Source: JBMOGA01 sp049318625
GTDB taxonomy: Bacteria; Pseudomonadota; Alphaproteobacteria; Rhizobiales; Hyphomicrobiaceae
Direction of reading: 5' to 3'
DNA: 64,000 bases
NCBI GenBank assembly: GCA_049318625.1
Contig: JBMOGA010000007.1
Coordinates: 45,066-109,065, forward strand
Below are positions 49,574 to 59,308 of the stretch, piece after piece. The notes under the pieces were generated by a model. The model saw only the letters and a list, made by a program, of their open reading frames with translations. It searched no databases and was not told where the DNA came from. Position numbers and translations under genes: made by a program. Positions within the stretch are counted from its first letter, which is position 1, and the number at the start of each line of letters is the position of its first letter.

Positions 49574-50374
49574 ATGAACGTCTCTGCTCCCCTGCCCGGC
49601 CGCCTCACGATCGAGACGGACGGGGCGGTCCGTTGGATCATCGTGGACAATCCGAGCCGGTTGAACGCCCTCAACAGCGCGATGTGGGCGGCGCTGCCCC
49701 GTTTGGTCGGGGAAGCGGTGCAGGATCCGGCGGTACGGGTGATCGTGCTGGCCGGCGCCGGGGGCAAGGCTTTCTCGGCCGGTGCCGACATTTCGGAGTT
49801 CGACACGGCGCGGACCGGCGACGCCGCCACCGCCTACGACCGGTTGAACAACGAGGCCTTCGAGTGCCTCACCGGGTGTGCCAAGCCGACGATTGCCATG
49901 ATCGAGGGGTTCTGCCTCGGCGGCGGGCTCGAGCTGGCGGCGTGCTGCGACATCCGTTACGCGGCCGAGGGCTCGCAGTTCTCGGTGCCGGCCGCCAAGC
50001 TCGGGATCGGCTACAACCCGCGCTGGATCCGTCCCCTGCTCGCCTCGTTGACGGCCGCCCGCGCGAAGGAATTGCTGTTCACCGGACGGCGGTTCCCGGC
50101 GGCCGATGCCTTCGCCATGGGGTTCGTCAATCGCGTAGTGCCGACGGGCGCGCTGCGCGCCGAGACGATGGCGCTCGCCAACGAGATCGCGGCCAATGCG
50201 CCGCTGTCCGTCTATGCGGCCAAGCGGTCCGTCGACGAGTTCCTGGCCCATCCCGAGCAGCCCGACATGGCGACGCTCGACCGGCTGGTCGCCGCCTGCT
50301 TCGACAGCGCCGACTATGCCGAAGGCCGGCGCGCGTTCCTGGAGAAGCGCCGTCCTCAGTTCACCGGGACGTAA
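49574..50374 (+). CDS. Enoyl-CoA hydratase/isomerase family protein
   Basis: The 266-residue crotonase-fold protein has the oxyanion motif AFSAGADISEF (around residue 72) and IEGFCLGGGLELAACCDIRYA. The expected second catalytic acid lies near VPAAKLGIGYNPRWIRPLL. That stretch has an Asn/Arg-rich variant, so the exact chemistry is uncertain. Crotonase-fold enzymes hydrate or isomerise acyl-CoAs; the substrate is unknown. ATG 49574 has GAGG 14 bases upstream. Confidence 0.86.
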   Translation: MNVSAPLPGRLTIETDGAVRWIIVDNPSRLNALNSAMWAALPRLVGEAVQDPAVRVIVLAGAGGKAFSAGADISEFDTARTGDAATAYDRLNNEAFECLTGCAKPTIAMIEGFCLGGGLELAACCDIRYAAEGSQFSVPAAKLGIGYNPRWIRPLLASLTAARAKELLFTGRRFPAADAFAMGFVNRVVPTGALRAETMALANEIAANAPLSVYAAKRSVDEFLAHPEQPDMATLDRLVAACFDSADYAEGRRAFLEKRRPQFTGT

Positions 50375-50519
50375 GCGCTCGCGCGCCGAGCGGCCGTCTT
50401 GACCCTGGTCAATGTTGCGGCCTGCCGCCGGCCGGATGTCTGGCGTGGTCGGGCATTGTCCGCGGCAGGGCCGCGCGTCGACCGGCGGGGGCCAGCCAGT
50501 GGGCGGGACGGAGGAGACG

Positions 50520-53021
50520 ATGTCGGTAGGCGACCATGCGCTGCATCGGCGCGGCCTCAGCAGTGCGGAAGCCGGGCTACGCCTGGCCCGCAGCGGGCCC
50601 AACGCCCTGCCGGACAAGGCGCCACTCAGCCTGTGGTGGCGGCTGGCTCGGCAATTCCAGAGCGCGCTGATCTACATCCTGCTGTTCGCGCTGGCGCTCG
50701 ACCTCGCCTATTGGGTCTACGAAGGCGCACGCGGATTTCCGCACGAGGCGATCGCGATCGCGCTCATTCTGGGGTTCAACGCCGTGCTCGGCGTCTACCA
50801 GGAGAGCAAGGCCGAGGAGGCACTGGCCCGTCTCGCGGCGCTCAGCCAGCCGATGGTCTGGGCCATCCGCGACGGGGTTCTGGACCAGATCGCGGCCAGC
50901 ACCGTGGTGCCGGGGGACGTGGTGCGCATCGAGGCCGGGGACCGGGTTCCGGCCGACGGCCTGCTGCTCGAGGGCCAGGGGGTGATGGCGGACGAATCCA
51001 TCCTCACCGGCGAATCACTCCCGCTCGACAAGGACGGCCGCGCCGAGTTGTTCAGCGGCACGCTGGTCGTCCGCGGCAAGGGCTACATCGAAGTCACGCG
51101 CACGGGTCCGGCCAGCACCATGGGGCGGCTCGCCGCGCTGCTCGGCGGTATCGAGGCCGGCCAGACGCCCCTGGAGCGCCGCCTCGGCGCTTTTGGCAAC
51201 CAGGTGGCCATCGCCATCCTGGTCATCGGCCTCGGTCTCACGATCGGCGGCGTGATGGTCGAAGGCATAGGACATCTGGGACAGGTGGCGCTGTTTTCCG
51301 TCGCCCTGGCGGTCGCTGCGGTTCCCGAGGGCTTGCCGGCCGTATTGACGTTGACGCTGGCGCTCGGCGTCGAGCGCCTGGCCGGGCGCAAGGCCATCGT
51401 CCGCCGACTGAGCGCGGTCGAGGCCCTCGGGTCGGTGACGGTGATCGCCACCGACAAAACCGGCACGCTGACCGAGAATCGCATGGACGTCCGCGCGGTC
51501 GACGTCATCGACGCCAAGCGGGCACTTGCCGCCATGGTGCTGGCCAATGATGCCGAGATCGACACCGGCGCCGGCGACCCCCTCGAGGTCGCGCTGCTGC
51601 GCTACGCCGCCGACCAGGGCACGCCGACCGCCGCGCTCGCCGCCGCCCATCCGCGCGTTTCGGTTCGCGCCTTCGACAGCGTCACCAAGTTCATGCGCGT
51701 CACCGTGCTGGAGGACGGCCGGCCGCGGAGCTACCTCAAGGGCGCGCCGGAGGTGCTGATCGCACGCAGCCAACTCGGCACGCAGGATCGGCGCGCCTGG
51801 GAGGCCAAGGCGCTGGCGCGGGCCGGCGAAGGCTATCGCGTGCTCGCGCTCGCCTGCAGTGACGGCGAGGTGGAGGACGGCGTCGAGTTGCTCGGCCTGG
51901 TGATGCTGTGGGACCCGCCGCGCCCCGAGGTGGCCGGTGCGCTGCAGCGCGCCCGCGATGCCGGCATCCGCGTGCTGATGCTGACCGGCGACCATCCCGC
52001 GACCGCCAAAGCCGTGGCCGATACGATCGGCATCGCCAGCGATCGCGTGGTGACAGGCGACGAGATCGAGGGGGCGACGCGGGAGCGTCTGCGTGCGCTG
52101 GTGCAGGAGGCGAGCGTGTTCGCCCGGGTGGCGCCGGAGCACAAGCTGCGCCTGGTCGAGGCGTTGAAGGACAACGGCGAGATCGTCGCGGTGACCGGCG
52201 ACGGCGTCAACGATGCGCCGGCTCTCAAGCGGGCCGACGTCGGCGTGGCGATGGGCCTGCGCGGCAGCGACGTGACCCGCGAGGTGGCCGATGTCGTGCT
52301 GCTCGACGACAACTTCGCGACGATCGTGGCGGCGATCGAGGAAGGCCGCAGCATCTACGAGAACATCCAGAGCTTCATCCGGTTCTTCTTCTCGACCGAT
52401 CTCGCGCTCATCGCGCTGATGGCGGCGGGGCTCGGCCTTGCCTTCCTGCTCGGCATGCGCGACCCGACCGGCGGCACGTTCCTGCTGCCGCTGACCGCGG
52501 TGCAACTGCTCTGGATCAACGTCGTCGCGGACGGCCCGCCGGCGCTCGCGCTCGCGCTCGACCGCAACCCGGACGTCATGAACCGCCCGCCCCGGCCGCC
52601 CCGTGCCCGCCTGCTCGAAGACGCGTCGATCCGCTTCATCGTCATCAGCGGGCTGGCGAAAGCGGGCGGCGGTCTCGCATTCCTCGCCGCGATGCCGGCT
52701 CTCGGCTATCCGCTCGAGGAAACCCGCACGGCGCTGTTCCTCTACGAGTGCGCCATGCAGATCGTGTTCGCCTATCCGTGCCGGCGCGTCGGCGGCGTGC
52801 CGCTGGCGAACCCCTGGATCCATTGGGCGGTCGGACTCGGACTGCTGGTCCAAGTGGCCACGCTGGTGCTACCGCCGCTGCGCACACTGCTCGGGCTGGT
52901 TCCGGTCGACGCCGGCGTGATCGCGGTCATCGTGGCCGCCGTGCTGGCGAGTTGGGCCATTTCCGAGCGGCTCGGCCATGTCCGTCACCACCCCGGTCCA
53001 AGGGTGGCGTCCAGCGGCTAG
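50520..53021 (+). CDS. P2-type cation-transporting ATPase (calcium-pump-like)
   Basis: The 833-residue P-type ATPase has the TGES motif (ILTGES), phosphorylated D312 in [42 protein letters not shown] and about ten transmembrane segments. [18 protein letters not shown] in TM4 and [16 protein letters not shown] in TM6 are of the SERCA/PMR1 type. The TM6 signature has Ala where many Ca2+ pumps have Thr or Met. The transported ion is probably Ca2+ or Mn2+. Start ATG 50520 follows GGAGGAG. Confidence 0.9.
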   Translation: MSVGDHALHRRGLSSAEAGLRLARSGPNALPDKAPLSLWWRLARQFQSALIYILLFALALDLAYWVYEGARGFPHEAIAIALILGFNAVLGVYQESKAEEALARLAALSQPMVWAIRDGVLDQIAASTVVPGDVVRIEAGDRVPADGLLLEGQGVMADESILTGESLPLDKDGRAELFSGTLVVRGKGYIEVTRTGPASTMGRLAALLGGIEAGQTPLERRLGAFGNQVAIAILVIGLGLTIGGVMVEGIGHLGQVALFSVALAVAAVPEGLPAVLTLTLALGVERLAGRKAIVRRLSAVEALGSVTVIATDKTGTLTENRMDVRAVDVIDAKRALAAMVLANDAEIDTGAGDPLEVALLRYAADQGTPTAALAAAHPRVSVRAFDSVTKFMRVTVLEDGRPRSYLKGAPEVLIARSQLGTQDRRAWEAKALARAGEGYRVLALACSDGEVEDGVELLGLVMLWDPPRPEVAGALQRARDAGIRVLMLTGDHPATAKAVADTIGIASDRVVTGDEIEGATRERLRALVQEASVFARVAPEHKLRLVEALKDNGEIVAVTGDGVNDAPALKRADVGVAMGLRGSDVTREVADVVLLDDNFATIVAAIEEGRSIYENIQSFIRFFFSTDLALIALMAAGLGLAFLLGMRDPTGGTFLLPLTAVQLLWINVVADGPPALALALDRNPDVMNRPPRPPRARLLEDASIRFIVISGLAKAGGGLAFLAAMPALGYPLEETRTALFLYECAMQIVFAYPCRRVGGVPLANPWIHWAVGLGLLVQVATLVLPPLRTLLGLVPVDAGVIAVIVAAVLASWAISERLGHVRHHPGPRVASSG

Positions 53022-53671
53022 AACTTGCCGTACTTGAGATAGGCCTGCTGGGGATCCATGCCGGCGAGGATGGCCTTGCGCAGGTCACTCTCGGTTGCCA
53101 TCGCCGTTTCGGCCTTGTCCAGGATTTCGAGCACGCGATCCTTCGGGATGCGGATCACGCCGTCGCGGTCCGACACGATGAAGTCGCCGGGCGCGATCCA
53201 GACGTCGCCGATCAGGATCTCGGTATCGACCGCCTTGGGCAGCCAGTAACCGACGATGTCGCGCGGCGTGTAGCCCCGGCACCAGGTCTGGAAGCCCTGT
53301 TCGATCAGGAATTCGACGTCGCGCACCAGCCCGTCGATGATGCAGCCGCGGATGTCCTTGAGCTGCAGGGCCTGGGCCGACAGTTCGCCCATCAGCGCGA
53401 CATAATCCGTGTTCGTCCGGCAGACCCAGACGTGACCACGGTGGGCCTGCGAGAGCAGCCCGGTCCAGGCGAGCAGTGTCTCGTGGGGATCGGCATTGCG
53501 GTCGACCCGCCCCTCGATGGTGAAGGCCGGCCCGGCCAGCGGCTTGCCGGGCAGGATCGGCTTCAACTCGGGTGGCAGGGTGAAGTCCTTGAAGCCCATC
53601 GCCCGCATGATGTCGTGGACGATGCCGGTGTAGCAGCGCTCCAGGCGCTCCGTGATCTGCTTCTGATCCAT
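53018..53671 (-). CDS. RraA-like (HMG/CHA aldolase-type) protein
   Basis: The 217-residue protein has the RraA/HMG-aldolase motif with G95ELSAQ and IIDGLVRDVEFL (R117, D118, metal and substrate binding). Related enzymes are class II pyruvate aldolases or oxaloacetate decarboxylases; true RraA proteins inhibit RNase E. Being last in a sugar-acid operon suggests an aldolase role. Its stop and that of the convergent ATPase share the palindrome CTAG (53018-53021). Confidence 0.83.
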   Translation of the reverse strand: MDQKQITERLERCYTGIVHDIMRAMGFKDFTLPPELKPILPGKPLAGPAFTIEGRVDRNADPHETLLAWTGLLSQAHRGHVWVCRTNTDYVALMGELSAQALQLKDIRGCIIDGLVRDVEFLIEQGFQTWCRGYTPRDIVGYWLPKAVDTEILIGDVWIAPGDFIVSDRDGVIRIPKDRVLEILDKAETAMATESDLRKAILAGMDPQQAYLKYGKF

Positions 53672-53698
53672 CTCGCTCTCCCCTGTTGGTGGTCGTTG

Positions 53699-54898
53699 TC
53701 AGTGCGCCGGCAGGCAGGCCGGCCCGATCGGCTCGAAACTCTTGTAGGTCAGAATGAACTCCTGGTGGCCGAGTTCCTCCGAGCGCGTCGGCGCGCCACG
53801 GGCGACGCCCTGGACGAGATCGAAGATCTCGTGGCCGACGTCGTCCAGCGAGGCGGTGCCCGACAGGATGCGGCCGGCGTCGACGTCCATGTCGTCGGCC
53901 ATGCGCCGGAAGGTGTCGGGATTGGCGCATACCTTGACGACCGGGGCGATGGCCGAACCGACCACCGAACCGCGCCCCGTCGAGAACAGGATGATGTGAC
54001 TGCCGCACGCCATCAGTTCGGCGATCTCGGCGTTGTCGTTGATGTTGGGAAAGCCGAAGCGGACCTCGCCATCGGGGATCACGTCGAGAAGATAGAGGCC
54101 ACCGCGCGGGGGAATGTCGCCGGGTTTGATCAGGCCGCTGATGCGCGACTGGCCACTCTTGGCATAGGCGCCGAGCGACTTCTCCTCGATGGTGGACAGT
54201 CCGCCGTCGGCATTGCCGGGGGCGAAGCTCGCATGGCCGAGCGTGGCGTAGTAGCGCGCCGTTTTCTCCATGCAAGCGACGATCTCGCGGCCAAGTGCCG
54301 GCGTCTCGGCGCGCTCCGCCATCATGGCGTCGAGGCCGATCAGCTCGCCGGTCTCCTCGAAAATGGTCGCGGCCCCGGCCTCGACCAGAAAATCGAAGGC
54401 CCGGCCGATCGCGGGATTGGCGGTGAGCCCACTGGTCGCGTCGGAGCCGCCGCAGACGGTGCCGACCACCAGTTCGTCGATGCGCATCGGCACGCGCGGC
54501 GTGGCGGCGAGGGCCGCCAAGGTCTGCTCGACGAAGGCGCGGCCCTCCGCGATTGTGCGCCGGGTGCCGCCGGCCGCCTGGATGCCGACGAGGCGCAGCG
54601 GGCGGCCGGTCGCGGCGATCTCGGCGTAGAGGCCCTGGCGGTCGAAGGCCTCGCAGCCGAGCGAGACGAGCAGCACGCCGCCGACGTTGGGATGGGTGCA
54701 CAGCCGCTTCAGCATGCGCTGCGCGTAGGCGTTCGGATAACAACCGGGAAAGCCGATCAGATGAACGCCCTGTTCGCGGAATGGGTACTGGATCTCGCGC
54801 GCCACGTGATGGGCGCATTCGACCAGATAGACGACCACGACGTGATTGCGGATGCCCTTGCGTCCGTCACTTCTGAGATAGCCGGTCAGCGGCGTCAT
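53699..54898 (-). CDS. UxaA-family hydro-lyase, large subunit
   Basis: The 399 residues match the C-terminal domain of altronate/galactarate dehydratases (UxaA, GarD) and SuyB: YLRSDGRKGIRNHVVVVYLVECA, FPGCYPNAYAQRMLKRLCTHPN, and GTVCGGSDATSGLTANPAIG. These are iron-dependent beta-eliminases of hydroxyacids. The small subunit is the gene directly upstream (ATGA overlap). The substrate is unresolved between sugar acids and sulfolactate-like acids. Confidence 0.87.
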   Translation of the reverse strand: MTPLTGYLRSDGRKGIRNHVVVVYLVECAHHVAREIQYPFREQGVHLIGFPGCYPNAYAQRMLKRLCTHPNVGGVLLVSLGCEAFDRQGLYAEIAATGRPLRLVGIQAAGGTRRTIAEGRAFVEQTLAALAATPRVPMRIDELVVGTVCGGSDATSGLTANPAIGRAFDFLVEAGAATIFEETGELIGLDAMMAERAETPALGREIVACMEKTARYYATLGHASFAPGNADGGLSTIEEKSLGAYAKSGQSRISGLIKPGDIPPRGGLYLLDVIPDGEVRFGFPNINDNAEIAELMACGSHIILFSTGRGSVVGSAIAPVVKVCANPDTFRRMADDMDVDAGRILSGTASLDDVGHEIFDLVQGVARGAPTRSEELGHQEFILTYKSFEPIGPACLPAH

Positions 54899-55221
54899 GA
54901 GCGGGGCTCCTCGGCAAAGCGATGGCCCGACTCGAGCGTGTAGGTCGGGATGTAATCGCTCTTCATGTTGTGGGTGTGGACGTAGTCGCCCGGGGCGATG
55001 TCGCAGGTGGCCGAGCCGATCGGCACCGCGTATTTCAGGATGCGTGAACCGGCCGCGATCGGGCGGACCGCCACCTTGTGTCCGGTCGGCGTCGTCCGCG
55101 CGAGGACGATGCGGGTGCCGGCGAGCCGGATCTCGGCGCCGGCCGGCAAATCGCGCGTCGCCATCGCAACGTTGTCGCCCCGATGGAGCAAAAGCAGCGT
55201 ACCGTCTGCGGTCTCGCTCAT
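54895..55221 (-). CDS. UxaA-family hydro-lyase, small subunit (SAF domain)
   Basis: The 108-residue protein is the SAF domain that precedes the catalytic part in one-chain UxaA proteins. It has VAMATRDLPAGAEI, GHKVAVRPIAAGSRILKYAVPIGSAT and DYVHTHNMKSDY. The histidine in THN is a usual ligand-region residue. Its stop overlaps the large subunit start by four bases. A split two-gene form is seen, for example, in SuyAB and some altronate-type dehydratases. Confidence 0.87.
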   Translation of the reverse strand: MSETADGTLLLLHRGDNVAMATRDLPAGAEIRLAGTRIVLARTTPTGHKVAVRPIAAGSRILKYAVPIGSATCDIAPGDYVHTHNMKSDYIPTYTLESGHRFAEEPRS

Positions 55222-55237
55222 GACTGGTTCTCCCTGC

Positions 55238-55909
55238 TCAAAGGCCGCGCTCGTCCATCAGCGCGAGAATGCCGTCGCGGGCGCGGCGCAGATGGTCCCG
55301 TACGGCCGATTCTATGGCTGCCTCGCGCCCTGACTTCAGCGCGTCGACGATGCGGCGGTGCTCCTCGATCGTGGCCTGGGCGCGGGGCAGGCCTTGGGCG
55401 AAGTGGCGCATCATCCGCGCCTTGCCGAGGAACGTGCGGGCGAGCGCCAAGAGTTCGGCGTTGCCGGTGGCCTCGACGACGAGCAGATGGAACTGGGTAT
55501 CGGCCTCGAGGGCCGCGGCGTGATCGCGAAAATCATGCCCCTCGCTGGCGGCTGCGATCTCCCGAAAGGTATCTTCGAGGGCCGCCATGACAGCGGGCGT
55601 GAGCCCGCCGCCGCGCGCGGCTGCCGCCATCGCACCCGGCTCGATGATCCCACGAACGCCGAATATCTCCATCACATCGGCGCGCGAGAAACGGCGGATC
55701 GAGGTGCCGCGGCGCGGCTGGATCTCGACGAGGCCCTCGGATGCCAATTGGCGCAGCGCGTCCTTGACCGGCGACGGGCTGACCTCGAGTTCACGGGCGA
55801 TGGTTTCCACGTCCAGCCGATCGCCGACCGGGTATTCGAAGCCCAGGATCCGGCGCCTCAGTTCGGCGTAGGTCTGCTCAGTCAACGTCCGGCGGACGAG
55901 CGGGGCCAT
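55238..55909 (-). CDS. GntR-family (FCD domain) transcriptional regulator
   Basis: The 223-residue protein has an N-terminal winged helix-turn-helix (YAELRRRILGFEYPVGDRLDVETIARELEVSPSPVKDALRQLASEGLV) and an all-helical FCD ligand domain. The likely metal-binding residues include D in ALEADTQFHLLVVEATGN. It is 16 bases upstream of the uxaA-type genes and divergent from the sugar ABC operon. It probably represses both until its sugar-acid ligand binds. ATG 55909 is supported by homology to family N-termini. Confidence 0.86.
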   Translation of the reverse strand: MAPLVRRTLTEQTYAELRRRILGFEYPVGDRLDVETIARELEVSPSPVKDALRQLASEGLVEIQPRRGTSIRRFSRADVMEIFGVRGIIEPGAMAAAARGGGLTPAVMAALEDTFREIAAASEGHDFRDHAAALEADTQFHLLVVEATGNAELLALARTFLGKARMMRHFAQGLPRAQATIEEHRRIVDALKSGREAAIESAVRDHLRRARDGILALMDERGL

Positions 55910-55921
55910 CGAGCTTCTGCG

Positions 55922-55950
55922 TTGACTTCTGAAATCTGAAATTTTACGTA
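55922..55950 (+). promoter_or_regulatory. Putative promoter/operator region between GntR gene and ABC operon
   Basis: A -35-like TTGACT (55922-55927) is followed after 17 bases by a weak -10-like TACGTA (55945-55950). Two direct repeats of CTGAAAT (55929-55935 and 55936-55942) lie in the spacer. This placement is good for a GntR-type operator that blocks the rightward promoter. The region is only about 13-40 bases from the GntR start. Confidence 0.4.
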
Positions 55951-56090
55951 CGGGGCGGCGTGGCCTGTTGTCAATTGCGAGACTTCGCGCCACCCTCCTT
56001 CTGCTGGCTCTCACGATCACCGGCGGCAAACAGCGAACGAGACCGGGACCAAGCCCGGCCGACGAGGAAACCTCCAGGGAGCGGATCCCC

Positions 56091-57506
56091 ATGAAGAAGC
56101 ACTCGATGCCTAGGCTCGGCAAAGTTCTGACGCGCGCGTTGATGACGTCGGCGGCGGTCGCGGCCGTAACGCTCGGGGCGGCCATGCCGGCCTCGGCGCA
56201 AGAGACGCTGCAGGTGTGGTTCACCAAGGCCTTCTATCCGGCCGAGGACAAGGCCCTGCGGGACGTGGTCGAGAAATTCGAGAAGAAGACGGGCGTGAAG
56301 GTCGAGCTGTCGCTGTTCTCGCCCGAGGACGTGGTGACCAAGTCGGTCTCGGCGGTCGAGGCCGGCACGCCGCCGGATGTCGGGTTCGGCGTCACCTACG
56401 ACTTCCGCACCACCGGCAAGTGGGCCTTCGAAGGCAAGCTCGAGGATGTCTCGGATATCATCGAGCCGCTCAAGGACAAGTACCTGCCCGGTCCGCTGTC
56501 GACCACGATGCTGCTCAATTCGAAGGCCAACAAGAAGGCTTACTACGCAGCGCCCGTCGAGATGCAGTTGATGCACATCAACTACTGGATCGACATGCTG
56601 CAGGACGCGGGCTTCAAGGAGTCCGACGTGCCCGAGGGCTGGAAGGACCATTGGGATTTCTGGTGTGACAAGGTGCAGGGCGCGCTGCGGGCCAAGGGCC
56701 AGCGCGTGTTCGGCATCGGGCATCCGGCCAGTGTGCAGGCGTCCGACACGTTCTACTCGTTCCACATGTTCATGAACGCCTACAACGTGCAGATCGTCGA
56801 CGACAACGGCAACCTGCTGCTGGACAAGCCCGAGAACCGCACCGGTCTGGCCAACGCCATCCGCGACTACGCGAACATCGTCTCGCGCGGGTGCTCGCCG
56901 GCCTCGTCCGTGAACTGGACGGACGTCGACAACAACCTCAACTTCGCCAACAAGACCACCGTGATGACGCACAACGCGACCATCTCGATCGCGGCGGCTC
57001 AGTTCGACGCCATGAACAAGGCCGAGAACACGGAGGAGCAGAAGGCCAACGCGCGGAAGAACTACTACGAGAAGATCCGCGTGCGCGGCTTCCCGAAGAA
57101 GCCCGACGGCGGTCAGCTTCCCGAACTGGCGGCCGTGAAGACGGCGGTGATCTTCGCCGATGCCAAGAACAAGAAGCGCGGCAAGGAATTCCTCGCGTTC
57201 TTCCTCGAGGAAGAGAACCTGCAGACCTACGTCGAGGGCTCGCTCGGCCGCTGGGTGCCGGTGCGCAAGGCCGCCATCGCGGCACCGTTCTGGACTGACG
57301 GCAAGGACCCCCACCGGGTGGCCGTGCAGAACCAGGTGCAGCGCGGTCTCGTGTTCTTCCCGTTCACCAAGAACTGGAAGTTCACGATCATCAACGCCGA
57401 GAACGTGTGGGGCCGCGCGACGGCGCGCGTCGCCAAGGACGGCATCAAGCCGGAAGAGGCGGCGGACGAACTGATCGCTCGCGTGAAGCAGATCCTCGCC
57501 AACTGA
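56091..57506 (+). CDS. Sugar ABC transporter substrate-binding protein
   Basis: The 471-residue family 1 extracellular binding protein has a signal peptide (cleavage ASA-Q near residue 36) and EKKTGVKVELSLFSPEDVVTKSVSAVEAGTPPDVGFG. The length is on the high side for this family. It presents a carbohydrate-like ligand to the downstream permeases. ATG 56091 has AGGGAG upstream. No ATPase gene is found in the operon within the window, so a shared ATPase elsewhere is expected. Confidence 0.86.
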   Translation: MKKHSMPRLGKVLTRALMTSAAVAAVTLGAAMPASAQETLQVWFTKAFYPAEDKALRDVVEKFEKKTGVKVELSLFSPEDVVTKSVSAVEAGTPPDVGFGVTYDFRTTGKWAFEGKLEDVSDIIEPLKDKYLPGPLSTTMLLNSKANKKAYYAAPVEMQLMHINYWIDMLQDAGFKESDVPEGWKDHWDFWCDKVQGALRAKGQRVFGIGHPASVQASDTFYSFHMFMNAYNVQIVDDNGNLLLDKPENRTGLANAIRDYANIVSRGCSPASSVNWTDVDNNLNFANKTTVMTHNATISIAAAQFDAMNKAENTEEQKANARKNYYEKIRVRGFPKKPDGGQLPELAAVKTAVIFADAKNKKRGKEFLAFFLEEENLQTYVEGSLGRWVPVRKAAIAAPFWTDGKDPHRVAVQNQVQRGLVFFPFTKNWKFTIINAENVWGRATARVAKDGIKPEEAADELIARVKQILAN

Positions 57507-57513
57507 CGTGACA

Positions 57514-57547
57514 GCGGTTGGGCCGGTCGCGCGACCGGCCCAACCGC
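57514..57547. repeat. Perfect 34-base palindrome between binding protein and permease genes
   Basis: Two 17-base arms (57514-57530 and 57531-57547) are exact inverted copies: GCGGTTGGGCCGGTCGC and its complement. The structure starts eight bases after the binding-protein stop and ends 28 bases before the permease ATG. As RNA it forms a long stem with a small terminal loop, expected to stall 3' exonucleases and lower the downstream/upstream ratio. It is not followed by a U-run. Confidence 0.7.
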
Positions 57548-57575
57548 CGCACCGAGGAACATCCGAGAGGTTCGC

Positions 57576-58475
57576 ATGGCGATCGCAGAGGCCCGCATGA
57601 CAGTCGACGCGGTCGCTGCGCCGCGGGCACGCTCGTTCCTCGACAACGACCGCACGATCGCCTGGCTGCTGACGATCCCCTACGCGATCGTGTTCGTTCT
57701 GTTCGTCATCTATCCGGTCTTTTACGGCTTGTATCTGGGCTCCGGTGCCAAGAGCTACACCAAGCTTTTTCAGGATCCGATTTTCTTCTCGACGCTGACC
57801 AATACGGTGATCTTCCTGGTCGTCGCGGTCAACGTGAAGATGATCTTGGCGTTGCTGCTGTCGGGGTTCTTCCTGCGTCCCGAGGCATGGATCCGCTGGC
57901 TGTCGGTGCTGTTCGTGGTGGCCTGGGCGATGCCCTCCATTCCGACCATCCTGTCGTTCCGATGGATGTTCAATCCGGAATGGGGGATGGTGAACAATCT
58001 CATCTTCCTGTGGTTCAAGGTGGATGGCCCGGGGTGGCTGACCGAGCGCCACTGGGGGCTGATGCTCTCCTGCCTCGTCCACATCTGGAAGTCGCTGCCG
58101 TTCTGGACGCTGATCCTGCTGGCGGCGCGCATGCAGATCCCGAAGGAGTTCTACGAGGCTGCTGCCGTCGACGGCGCGAGCACGTTCCAGCAGTTCCTGC
58201 ACATCACCTGGCCGTCGATGCGCGGCATCTATCTGACCTCGCTGCTGCTCTCGACGATCTGGAGCCTCGGCGACTTCAACAGCGTCTACCTGCTGACCGG
58301 CGGCGGGCCGCTCGACCTCACGCAGGTGCTCGCCACGCTCGGCGTGCGCTATCTGCGCATGGATCAGATCGACGTGGCGCTCGCGTCGGTGATCGTCGCG
58401 ATGCCGGCGATCCTGCCGTTGATCTGGTTCATGATGCGCCGCCTCTCCAGTCCCGGCGAGGAGAATGCGCGATGA
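57576..58475 (+). CDS. Sugar ABC transporter permease (MalF-type)
   Basis: The 299-residue protein has about six transmembrane segments, with the first at TIPYAIVFVLFVIYPVFYGLYLG (about residues 30-52). The EAA-loop is FYEAAAVDGASTFQQFLHITWPSM. It forms the importer channel with the next gene. ATG 57576 has GAGAGG nearby. The gene overlaps the next start by four bases. Confidence 0.9.
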   Translation: MAIAEARMTVDAVAAPRARSFLDNDRTIAWLLTIPYAIVFVLFVIYPVFYGLYLGSGAKSYTKLFQDPIFFSTLTNTVIFLVVAVNVKMILALLLSGFFLRPEAWIRWLSVLFVVAWAMPSIPTILSFRWMFNPEWGMVNNLIFLWFKVDGPGWLTERHWGLMLSCLVHIWKSLPFWTLILLAARMQIPKEFYEAAAVDGASTFQQFLHITWPSMRGIYLTSLLLSTIWSLGDFNSVYLLTGGGPLDLTQVLATLGVRYLRMDQIDVALASVIVAMPAILPLIWFMMRRLSSPGEENAR

Positions 58476-59308
58476 ACACGCTGGCCGAACGCATCTCCGT
58501 GTGGCTGGTCGGCCTAGCGGTCGCGATCTGGACGCTGCTGCCGATCTACCACATGCTGCTGATCGCGGTGGCGCCGTCCGACAAGGCCGTCGCGAGCGGC
58601 CTGATCCCGCAGTACTTCACGCTGCAGAATTTCGAGACCGTGCTGCTGGCCCGGCACAACCTTGTCCAATATTTCTGGCACCAGCTGTTCAACAGCGTGT
58701 TCATCGCCGTCTCGGTCGCCGTCATTACACTGGTGATCTCGGTCGGCGCCAATTTCGCCATCACGCGGCTCAAACTGCCGGGCGGGCGCACGATCACCAA
58801 CATCGCGCTGCTGACCTACCTCATTCCCGCGGCGTTCCTGGCGATCCCCATGTACCGGACGATGGGACTCTACGGGCTATCGAACTCGCCCTACTCCATG
58901 ATCTTCGCCATGGTGGCGCTCGCGTCACCCTACGCGATCTGGGTGATGAACCAGGCCTCCGCCAAAATCCCGATCGAACTCGACGAGGCCGCCCGCATCG
59001 ACGGCGCGACGCCGCTGCGCCTGCTGTGGTTCGTTTATCTGCCGCTGATCGCGCCGACGCTGGTGGCCATCGGGATCTACGCGCTGCTGCTGGCCTGGAA
59101 CGAGTATCTCTATGCGTTCCTGCTGCTGTCGACCGAGCAGCAACTGACGCTGCCGGTGTCGCTCGGCAACTTCCTGGCCTTCGACGACGCGCCGTGGGCT
59201 TTGCTGATGGCGACCGGGACCATCTACGCCCTGCCGCCGACGATCGTTTATTACATATTCCGCCGGTACATGGTGGCCGGACTGACCAGCGGTGCCGTCA
59301 AGAGTTGA
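58472..59308 (+). CDS. Sugar ABC transporter permease (MalG-type)
   Basis: The 278-residue partner permease has six transmembrane segments. Its EAA-loop is LDEAARIDGATPLRLLWFVYLPLIAPTLVA and its C-terminus ends RRYMVAGLTSGAVKS, typical of MalG-like proteins. It overlaps the upstream permease (ATGA), so the two are coupled. No ATP-binding subunit follows. Confidence 0.9.
   Translation: MNTLAERISVWLVGLAVAIWTLLPIYHMLLIAVAPSDKAVASGLIPQYFTLQNFETVLLARHNLVQYFWHQLFNSVFIAVSVAVITLVISVGANFAITRLKLPGGRTITNIALLTYLIPAAFLAIPMYRTMGLYGLSNSPYSMIFAMVALASPYAIWVMNQASAKIPIELDEAARIDGATPLRLLWFVYLPLIAPTLVAIGIYALLLAWNEYLYAFLLLSTEQQLTLPVSLGNFLAFDDAPWALLMATGTIYALPPTIVYYIFRRYMVAGLTSGAVKS

Noticed and set aside
55971..58202. 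Long minus-strand open frame of 743 codons
   Set aside because: It is antisense to the sugar ABC binding protein and permease. Its composition is His/Arg/Val-rich with no recognisable domain.
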